DNA of 5,727 nucleotides from Gammaproteobacteria bacterium (lineage in GTDB: Bacteria > Pseudomonadota > Gammaproteobacteria > UBA1113), in the NCBI GenBank assembly GCA_019752835.1, contig JAIELR010000009.1, positions 1 through 5,727 of the forward strand, read 5' to 3'. This document shows, one piece after another, positions 1 to 4,727 of the stretch. The notes beneath the pieces were generated by a model. The model did no database searches, was not told the origin of the DNA, and worked only from the letters and a program-made list of their open reading frames with translations. Within the stretch, counting starts at the first letter, position 1. Each line of letters opens with the position of its first letter. The translations under genes and the position numbers were made by a program.

Positions 1-1
1 A

Positions 2-94
2 AGCGCTTTAATACGGGCTACACTGTTTAAAAAATACCAGGGGATCCTTCAGAGCGCTGCGCTACATCCGGGCCACACTACAATCCGGGCTACA
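2..94. repeat. Cluster of three degenerate REP-like units (CGGGCTACA core)
   Basis: Three related GC-rich units stand out from the AT-rich background. Unit 1 (2-23) starts AGCGCT and ends CGGGCTACA. Unit 2 (53-77) starts AGCGCTGCGC and ends CCGGGCCACA. Unit 3 (78-94) is CTACAATCCGGGCTACA, directly abutting CTACATCCGGGCCACA at 62-77. The layout (GCGCT, then ATCCGGGCTAC) resembles one arm of the short palindromic extragenic repeats common in gammaproteobacteria, often seen as GTAGCCCGGAT on the other strand. No gene is visible in 1-123. That these are REP-like elements is inferred from pattern; a genome-wide copy count would settle it. Confidence 0.5.
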
Positions 95-123
95 AGTTAT
101 ATTTAATCACAATATCACATTGA
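95..123 (+). promoter_or_regulatory. Probable hipBST promoter/operator region
   Basis: This is the only AT-rich stretch between the repeats and hipB. TATATT at 98-103 is a plausible -10 hexamer, but no good -35 lies 16-18 bases upstream. CAAT-N5-ATTG at 110-122 is a small inverted repeat where an Xre-type repressor such as HipB could bind. HipB-family proteins normally repress their own operon, so an operator is expected here, but these elements are weak matches and the exact site is a guess. No Shine-Dalgarno sequence precedes the ATG at 124. Confidence 0.3.
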
Positions 124-354
124 ATGAGTAGAGCAATGCAGTTAGCTGAGATAGTAAAAAATCACCGTAAAAAAAGTGGATTGACGCAACAAGAGTTGGC
201 TGAGCTTGCGGGCGTCGGTAAAACAGTTGTTTTTGATATTGAACACGGTAAAAACACCGTTCAATTGCTCACTCTTCAAAAAGTACTGCACACCCTCAAT
301 ATCAAATTACTTTGTACTAGTCCTCTTCTTGTTGAACCAGCGGAGGTATTCTAA
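124..354 (+). CDS. hipB: HipB-like Xre-family helix-turn-helix protein of a HipBST toxin-antitoxin system
   Basis: A 76-residue DNA-binding protein. Residues about 8-62 form a Cro/C1-type helix-turn-helix domain: the segment TQQELAELAGVG (21-32) is helix 2, the turn and the start of the recognition helix, followed by VFDIEHGK (36-43). This is the pattern of HipB antitoxins and other Xre regulators. In HipBST systems HipB binds the operon promoter and augments neutralisation, while HipS is the main antitoxin. The gene is the first of three; its stop codon overlaps the hipS start by one base (TAATG), with GGAGG at 342-346 inside hipB serving hipS. The start is uncertain: ATG at 124 has no visible ribosome site, and an in-frame ATG at 136 would give 72 residues with the domain intact. 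Assignment rests on the fold plus the hipS and hipT neighbours. Confidence 0.87.
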   Translation: MSRAMQLAEIVKNHRKKSGLTQQELAELAGVGKTVVFDIEHGKNTVQLLTLQKVLHTLNIKLLCTSPLLVEPAEVF

Positions 355-668
355 TGCGCAAAGCTTTAATCAAAGTGAATGGTATTGACGCAGCAATATT
401 CACTGAAATTGTCTACGGCAAAAGTTATCAAGTGGAATATTTGCTGGAATATCACAACAATCCTATTTCTCTCACCATGCCGATTAAACAAAAAATTTAT
501 CACTTTGATACGTTCCCCTCTTTTTTTGATGGATTATTACCCGAAGGTATTCAATTAGAAGGGTTATTACGCTCACAAAAACTTGATCGCTATGATTATT
601 TCAGTCAGTTGATGTGCGTGGGGAAAGACATGGTCGGCGCAGTGACGGCGGAGGAAATTTTATCATGA
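354..668 (+). CDS. hipS: HipS-like antitoxin (detached HipA N-terminal subdomain)
   Basis: A 104-residue protein matching the N-terminal subdomain 1 of HipA kinases (the 'couple_hipA' region), here a free-standing gene. Visible hallmarks are the basic start with a short beta hairpin (residues 1-20), YLLEYHNNPISLTMP (29-43), the core FFDGLLPEG (57-65), and the C-terminal DYFSQLMCVGKDMVGAV (81-97), equivalent to the HipA 'GxDxxGAv' segment. In E. coli O127:H6 HipBST, HipS is the antitoxin that inhibits the kinase HipT by inserting a conserved Trp into its active site. This HipS contains no tryptophan; isoleucine (I66) follows LPEG, where I would expect the Trp. It has a strong Shine-Dalgarno GGAGG 7 bases before the ATG. 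Its stop overlaps the hipT start (ATGA), so the toxin can be translated only alongside the antitoxin. Confidence in the family is high; the inhibitory mechanism is inferred. Confidence 0.9.
   Translation: MRKALIKVNGIDAAIFTEIVYGKSYQVEYLLEYHNNPISLTMPIKQKIYHFDTFPSFFDGLLPEGIQLEGLLRSQKLDRYDYFSQLMCVGKDMVGAVTAEEILS
650..667 (+). promoter_or_regulatory. Shine-Dalgarno and coupled start of hipT inside hipS
   Basis: GGAGG at 650-654 lies within the last codons of hipS and is followed after 10 bases by ATG 665, whose TGA (666-668) is the hipS stop. This site decides the hipT start: it is a near-ideal ribosome site for 665, whereas the upstream GTG at 614 has nothing comparable. The ATGA overlap is classic termination-reinitiation coupling. 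Confidence 0.8.
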
Positions 669-1606
669 CTGATTTTCATCGCTGCCCGATTAGTTACGAG
701 CTTATTCCAGTCTCACAAAAATATTCAACTGTTGGGCTGAAATTATTATCGCCACGATTATCAGAATTGCATGATTTGCCGTTTACAATGAGTGAATTAA
801 GATCTGAAGCAGCGCAACGAGCTGGTAAAATGTCCATTCAAGGCGTTCAACCCAAAGTTAGTGCGCTGTTAAATATAGTGAATAACCAATTTGAAATTGT
901 AGATATTAATGGTCATTATATTTTAAAACCGCCAAGTGAACACTATCCTGAATTACCGCAAAATGAAGATTTAACCATGCATTTAGCTAGTATGATTGGT
1001 ATTGAGATTCCGCTACATGGCATGGTATATGCAAAAGATGGCAGTTTAACTTATTTCATTCGGCGATTTGATCGGATAGGAAAAAAAAATAGATTGAATG
1101 TTGAGGATTTTGCACAACTGAGTCAACATAATCGCGATACAAAATACCGATCATCGATGGAAAAAATAGCCTCTATTATTAATGAAAACTGTACTTTCCC
1201 ACAAGTTGAAAAACAAAAATTGTTTTTACGGACATTATTTAATTTTTTAATTGGCAATGAAGATATGCATTTGAAAAATTTTTCATTAATTACACGTGAT
1301 AATATTATTACACTTTCACCCGCATATGATTTGCTCAATACAACGATTGCCATAGGAAATGCAAAAGAAGAAATTGCCTTGCCCCTTAAAGGGAAAAAAA
1401 ATAATTTAAATTCTAAAGATTTTATTATATATCTTGGTCAAGAAAAATTGGAGTTAACACCAATAAGTATAGAAAAAACCTTAAACTCAATTAAAGCTCA
1501 GCTATCGTCATGGCAAGAATTAATTCACAACAGTTTTTTATCAAAACCTATGCAAGAAAAATATGAAGCACTTTTGCTTGAGCGTGCATCGGTTTTATTT
1601 AAATAG
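665..1606 (+). CDS. hipT: HipT-like serine/threonine kinase toxin (HipA family)
   Basis: A 313-residue HipA-fold kinase lacking the N-terminal subdomain, which is the separate HipS. Motifs in order: S57-I-Q59 followed by GVQPKVS (60-66), the Gly-rich loop with its autophosphorylation site; K88 in YILKPPS and E101 for ATP positioning; FIRRFDR (131-137); catalytic loop GNEDMHLKNFS (197-207) with D200 and N205; metal-binding D222 in SPAYDLLNT. All catalytic residues look intact. E. coli HipT phosphorylates tryptophanyl-tRNA synthetase and stops translation; the target here cannot be read from sequence. I chose ATG 665 because it overlaps the hipS stop (ATGA) and has GGAGG at 650-654, 10 bases upstream; this puts the serine at 57, the number I recall for E. 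coli HipT. A GTG at 614 would add 17 unlikely residues. The gene contains A9 (1081-1089) and A8 (1394-1401) runs. A Legionella HipT has been reported as a secreted Dot/Icm substrate; the tail here (EKYEALLLERASVLFK) is Glu-rich, but secretion is speculative. Confidence 0.92.
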   Translation: MTDFHRCPISYELIPVSQKYSTVGLKLLSPRLSELHDLPFTMSELRSEAAQRAGKMSIQGVQPKVSALLNIVNNQFEIVDINGHYILKPPSEHYPELPQNEDLTMHLASMIGIEIPLHGMVYAKDGSLTYFIRRFDRIGKKNRLNVEDFAQLSQHNRDTKYRSSMEKIASIINENCTFPQVEKQKLFLRTLFNFLIGNEDMHLKNFSLITRDNIITLSPAYDLLNTTIAIGNAKEEIALPLKGKKNNLNSKDFIIYLGQEKLELTPISIEKTLNSIKAQLSSWQELIHNSFLSKPMQEKYEALLLERASVLFK

Positions 1607-1620
1607 TTGTTGCGCACGAC

Positions 1621-1668
1621 GCATATAAAAATGTTGAACAGAATCCCGGGCTGTTGTAACATATATGC
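1621..1668. repeat. Imperfect inverted repeat between hipT and the Kdo hydroxylase gene
   Basis: The left arm begins GCATATA (1621-1627), continues with TGTT and ends AACAG (1637-1641). The right arm is CTGTT (1651-1655), then AACA, and ends TATATGC (1662-1668). About 16 base pairs can form, with a 4-base bulge and a small internal loop, around a 9-base centre AATCCCGGG. No T-run follows, so it is not a typical intrinsic terminator. The CCCGGGCT centre resembles the REP-like core at the left edge of the window. It could be a transcript-end hairpin, a degenerate REP copy or a regulatory site for the downstream gene. The rest of this intergenic gap shows nothing else. Confidence 0.45.
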
Positions 1669-1700
1669 TCAATCAATAGATACTTTCAGGACCTTCTATA

Positions 1701-2576
1701 ATGGACATTTTATATTCAATTACTTCGCATGCGAAAGAAAAAGTGATTAGTCCTAATCAACAAGCTCAAAACCTCACTGCACTGGAACAAGGGCGCATCA
1801 TTTATCTGCCGGAATATGCAATGCCATTGCACGCCGAAGAGCAGTTTTTGCTTTCACCGGATATCAAAGCGGGTCAGGCTAAGAATATCAGCTATTCTTC
1901 TCAGCTTGGGAAAATAAAGCACACAGCGTTAGCAGGGCAACAATTGAACTGCTTGGCGGGCTTACTTGCCCGCTATGGCGATTATGCAACTGCGCTTATA
2001 GCCCAATTGTTACCGTCTTATGTTCCCCATTTAAATAAAGGACGAACCAGTTTTCGGCCTATCGAGATTGAAGGACGCCGCCCCGCTTCATATAAAAAAG
2101 ATGACACACGCCTACATGTTGATGCCTTTCCTGCATCCCCAACGCAAGGCCAGCGAATTTTACGCGTTTTTTGTAATATTAATCCCGACAATAAGCCTCG
2201 TGTTTGGCACGTAGGTGAACCATTTTCCGATGTAGCCGCTCAATTTCTACCAAGAATCCCAGCGTACAGTCCATTTCGAGCTAAAATGCTTGAAAAATTC
2301 AAGCTAACGAAGTCTTACCGCACCGCCTATGATCACTATATGTTAGGTATACATGATGGAATGAAAAAAGATTTAGTTTATCAAGCAAACGTAAACAAAA
2401 AACAAATTGATTTTCCCTCTAGCAGCACCTGGATAGTCTATACCGATCAAGTTTCTCATGCCGCATTGAGTGGACAATATCTATTGGAGCAAACTTTTTA
2501 TCTGCCACCCAATGCTATGGCGGCTTTATCACAAACTCCGCAGTATATTGTGAATGAATTGCTTAAACATGCCTAA
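1701..2576 (+). CDS. kdoO: Kdo hydroxylase family protein (Fe(II)/2-oxoglutarate-dependent, LPS inner core)
   Basis: A 291-residue protein matching the Kdo hydroxylase family (formerly DUF2843). KdoO converts 3-deoxy-D-manno-octulosonic acid (Kdo) in lipid A-inner core to its 3-hydroxylated form, Ko, using Fe(II), oxygen and 2-oxoglutarate; it works on Kdo already attached to lipid A precursor at the inner membrane. Family signatures are GRRPASYKKDD (125-135), LHVDAFPASPTQGQRILRVF (138-157) with the metal HxD triad residues H139 and D141, then NINPDNKPRVWHVGEPF (159-175). The distal metal ligand is probably H253 in TDQVSHAALSG. Length is about that of characterised KdoO proteins and no catalytic part is missing. 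There is no signal peptide. AGGA at 1688-1691, 9 bases before the ATG, supports the start. The next gene begins 27 bases after the stop, so the two are probably co-transcribed. Confidence is high for the family, good for the substrate. Confidence 0.88.
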   Translation: MDILYSITSHAKEKVISPNQQAQNLTALEQGRIIYLPEYAMPLHAEEQFLLSPDIKAGQAKNISYSSQLGKIKHTALAGQQLNCLAGLLARYGDYATALIAQLLPSYVPHLNKGRTSFRPIEIEGRRPASYKKDDTRLHVDAFPASPTQGQRILRVFCNINPDNKPRVWHVGEPFSDVAAQFLPRIPAYSPFRAKMLEKFKLTKSYRTAYDHYMLGIHDGMKKDLVYQANVNKKQIDFPSSSTWIVYTDQVSHAALSGQYLLEQTFYLPPNAMAALSQTPQYIVNELLKHA

Positions 2577-2603
2577 AAAAATATATTTTATTGGAGAAGT
2601 TTT

Positions 2604-3473
2604 ATGAAAATTCTACTAACAGGCGGCAGCAGTGACCTTGCTACAGTATTATCTTATCAAAAAAGAGATGAGAATGATGAATTTATCCGACTGGATATTC
2701 GGAAACCTAAAAATGATGTTGGTACCTATATAGAGGGATCAATTCTTGACCGTTCCTTATTAAACGAGGCTACAAAAAATGTGGATTGTATTATTCACAT
2801 TGCGGCATGGCACGGTTTTCATGAAATCACAAAAGAGAAAAACGTCTATGATTTTTGGGATTTAAATGTTACTGGTACATTTAATGTCTTTCAATCGGCC
2901 GTAGAAAATAACGTTGATAAAATTATTTATATATCCAGCGAAAGCGTAGAGGATTTATATGGAATATACGGTCACACAAAAGTAATCGGTGAACAAATTG
3001 CCGAAACATATGCGAAACGTCACAATAATTTGAGCATTATTACTTTAAGGCCAGGAATTTTTATTCCACATTGGAATGAACATGTCTATAACACATATAT
3101 TGAATGGGTTCGATGGTTTTGGAAAGGAGCCGTTCATATAAATGACGTTGCACAAGCAGTAAAGAATAGTATTGATTTTTTAGAAGAAAAAAAAGTAACC
3201 GGCCATATAATCTTACCCGTTGATGGTGCTTATGAATATACGTCGGAAGATTTAGCCTCTTGGGATGCGGGAGGATCTGGCTCAACATTTAAAAAACACT
3301 ATGCTCAATACGTTGATCTTATTAAACAATATGATTTAGATCCATCCATAAAGCCCACTATACAAGATATCACTCGTACAACAACACTTTTAAATTATCA
3401 TCCACAATATAGTTTACGTTCATTATTAGGTGATCTTGAGAAATATGGACCTCAAGGCCCATCGGGCTTTTGA
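2604..3473 (+). CDS. NAD-dependent epimerase/dehydratase family protein (extended SDR)
   Basis: A 289-residue Rossmann-fold protein of the extended short-chain dehydrogenase/reductase type, the class that acts on nucleotide sugars. Visible are the first beta strand and turn MKILLTGGSSDLA (1-13), an acidic residue ending strand 2 (D31 in RLDIR), which favours NAD(H) over NADP(H), HIAAW (65-69), ISSES (110-114) with the candidate catalytic Ser, the Tyr/Lys pair Y122-G-H-T-K126, and RPGIFIP (about 150-156). The usual GxxGxxG nucleotide loop is changed: G7 is kept but the second and third glycines are S10 and A13. The C-terminal part (about 215-289) shows no recognisable motif; it would hold the substrate pocket. 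GGAG at 2593-2596, 7 bases before the ATG, supports the start. Placement just behind a Kdo hydroxylase hints at a surface-sugar role, but the substrate cannot be named. Confidence 0.82.
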   Translation: MKILLTGGSSDLATVLSYQKRDENDEFIRLDIRKPKNDVGTYIEGSILDRSLLNEATKNVDCIIHIAAWHGFHEITKEKNVYDFWDLNVTGTFNVFQSAVENNVDKIIYISSESVEDLYGIYGHTKVIGEQIAETYAKRHNNLSIITLRPGIFIPHWNEHVYNTYIEWVRWFWKGAVHINDVAQAVKNSIDFLEEKKVTGHIILPVDGAYEYTSEDLASWDAGGSGSTFKKHYAQYVDLIKQYDLDPSIKPTIQDITRTTTLLNYHPQYSLRSLLGDLEKYGPQGPSGF

Positions 3474-3474
3474 G
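3451..3474 (+). terminator. Hairpin terminator overlapping the end of the SDR gene
   Basis: GCCC-ATC-GGGC followed directly by TTTT forms a compact stem with a 3-base loop. Allowing a G-T pair and one bulged T, it extends outward through CTCAA (3451-3455) pairing with TTGAG (3470-3474). The stem therefore covers the last seven sense codons and the TGA stop of the epimerase gene. The T-run is short, so strength is uncertain, but it sits exactly where the kdoO-SDR transcript should end and is followed by 242 gene-free bases. Confidence 0.6.
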
Positions 3475-3715
3475 TTATTACATATCTTGATATTTGGACA
3501 AAAATGGTTACCCCAAAAATAATTGAAAATCGTCTTTTAGTTAAGTTCCTATTATGTTGTTTATAGATTTTACTTGTTGTAACAAGTGATATTATGTGTA
3601 ACAATAGCGCGCTTAATTTAATTGTTTCTTAATAAAATACAACTCTTGCGGCATAACTGATAATAGGAAGCTTGCTTGGGTTAACATAACGGACATATTG
3701 AAAGGACTTTGAACG
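3475..3715 (+). promoter_or_regulatory. Long regulatory/leader region upstream of the response regulator
   Basis: This gap of about 240 bases has no credible ORF. It holds a perfect 7-bp inverted repeat ACTTGTT-GT-AACAAGT (3572-3587), an extra copy of its GTAACAA half-site at 3598-3604, exactly 19 bases after the first, and TAAAAT at 3633-3638, a fair -10 hexamer without a convincing -35. Near-repeated TATTATGT motifs begin at 3550 and 3590. Downstream are three GGA motifs (3666-3668, 3691-3693, 3704-3706), the last within the Shine-Dalgarno AAAGGA (3701-3706), 9 bases before ATG 3716. The picture is a regulated promoter with a leader. Which protein binds is not known. Confidence 0.45.
3572..3587. 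promoter_or_regulatory. Candidate operator: perfect inverted repeat ACTTGTT-GT-AACAAGT
   Basis: Two perfect 7-base arms with a 2-base spacer, lying about 130 bases upstream of the response-regulator start and roughly 45 bases upstream of a candidate -10. A third half-site GTAACAA follows at 3598-3604, on the same face of the helix (19 bases apart, near two turns). It is too short and lacks a T-tract, so a dimeric regulator site fits better than a terminator. The binding protein is unidentified. Confidence 0.4.
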
Positions 3716-4660
3716 ATGAAAGTATTGCCTTTATTTTATTACCCAAGCCATTGGTTATGGATAGATGATGATCAATTATTGTTGAATTGTATGATGGAGG
3801 TCTTTGGAGAAAAAAACGCAGTGACGGCCTTCCCATCTGCTCAAGAATGTATAAAAAGCATGAAAACATATCAAGCGCCCTTGTCGTGTAAAAATTTTTT
3901 AATGAGTAACATACAGGATCTCAGTTATGGTTTTTTAAAACACACACCTATTGATTTTGATGTCACCCTTTTGGCTGACTTAGCTGATGATCCTGCTCGA
4001 TATCAAGAAATTACTGTCATGGTTATCGATTATGATATGCCTGAAATGGATGGATTCGCATTAGCTCAAGCCTTACAGCATCTTCCTATTCAAAAAATAC
4101 TTCTCACTGGAAAAGCTGAACAAAGCGATGCTATAGCTGGATTTAATACGAATTTGATACATCGCTTTATTCAAAAAGGTGCATTTGATGCAAAAGAGCT
4201 AATTCCTCGTTATTTAAGAGAGTTATCCATCGATTATTTTAGGCATATCTCTGCTCCGTTATTATCGTATCTTGAAACAGAGGCAAAACTGCCCTTATCT
4301 GATCCTGTTTTTATTGATTTTTTTGAAAACTACTGCGAAGCAAATAATATTAAAGAATACTATCTGATCGATAAACAAGGCAGTTTTTTATGCATAGATG
4401 ATAAACAGCAGCGTTCTTGTTTAGTCATTCAATCTGATCAAGGACTTGATTCATGGCTGACTATCTATAAAGATGAAGAATATTTACCTGATGAAGAGTT
4501 GGCCTTAATCCAAAATAGAAAAAAAATTCCGTTCTTTGGTATAGGAAAAGAGGGTTGGCAAGTTGATACATCTCAGTGGCTAAATCATTTACATTCTCCT
4601 GATACATTAGACGGAAGATCGCGGTATTATTGGGCTCGGGTGGAGTTAGGATTGACGTAA
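3716..4660 (+). CDS. Atypical response regulator with enlarged receiver domain, LqsR-like
   Basis: A 314-residue protein with an N-terminal receiver domain. After an LPLFYYPSHW start (4-13), the acidic pocket is WIDDD (15-19), the phospho-acceptor is D105 in VIDYDMPEMDGF, the switch Thr is T131 in LLTGKA and the conserved Lys is K154 in FIQKG. A normal receiver has its Asp near residue 54; here about 50 extra residues lie between helix 1 and strand 3 (roughly 50-98). The output region (about 160-314) has no helix-turn-helix, GGDEF or EAL motif; EYYLIDKQGSFLCID (about 214-228) looks like the core of a sensory or ligand-binding sheet. Legionella LqsR, the quorum-sensing regulator, also has an enlarged receiver with its Asp around residue 108 and no classic DNA-binding output, so kinship is plausible but unproven. 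No histidine kinase gene is in the window. The start is supported by AAAGGA 9 bases upstream. Confidence 0.8.
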   Translation: MKVLPLFYYPSHWLWIDDDQLLLNCMMEVFGEKNAVTAFPSAQECIKSMKTYQAPLSCKNFLMSNIQDLSYGFLKHTPIDFDVTLLADLADDPARYQEITVMVIDYDMPEMDGFALAQALQHLPIQKILLTGKAEQSDAIAGFNTNLIHRFIQKGAFDAKELIPRYLRELSIDYFRHISAPLLSYLETEAKLPLSDPVFIDFFENYCEANNIKEYYLIDKQGSFLCIDDKQQRSCLVIQSDQGLDSWLTIYKDEEYLPDEELALIQNRKKIPFFGIGKEGWQVDTSQWLNHLHSPDTLDGRSRYYWARVELGLT

Positions 4661-4727
4661 TTTTATGTACTAGACTAACGGGCATGAGCAAATTTATAGT
4701 CCTTAACTTAAGAATAGAAAACTTGCG
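4661..4727 (+). other. Short spacer between response regulator and oxygenase genes
   Basis: These 67 bases contain no terminator hairpin and no clear promoter. Only CTTAACTTAAG (4703-4713), which includes the palindrome CTTAAG, stands out. There is no good Shine-Dalgarno in front of ATG 4728 (the preceding bases are GAAAACTTGCG), so the oxygenase may be translated weakly or from an AT-rich, unstructured leader. Absence of a terminator leaves read-through from the response regulator possible. Confidence 0.35.

Noticed and set aside
206..388. 60-codon ORF in another frame across hipB and hipS
   Set aside because: It overlaps two well-supported genes, has no ribosome site and no recognisable domain.
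614..664. An N-terminal extension of hipT from GTG 614 (17 extra residues)
   Set aside because: It lies wholly within hipS in another frame, has no ribosome site and an Arg/Gly-rich, unnatural sequence; ATG 665 has GGAGG 10 bases upstream and the ATGA coupling.
1123..1353. Minus-strand ORF inside hipT
   Set aside because: It is antisense to the catalytic part of a conserved kinase and has no start signals; it arises from base composition. The same holds for minus-strand ORFs at 3061-3288, 3681-3869 and 4461-4691.
354..1606. hipS and hipT as a single hipA gene broken by a frameshift
   Set aside because: Each part has its own Shine-Dalgarno and start, the junction is a clean ATGA overlap, and the kinase is intact. 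This is the known HipBST architecture, not a damaged HipA.
3612..3633. CTTAAT direct repeats (3612-3617 and 3628-3633) as a PmrA box
   Set aside because: They are 16 bases apart, whereas PmrA-type boxes have about 11 bases between starts; in AT-rich DNA this is a likely chance match.
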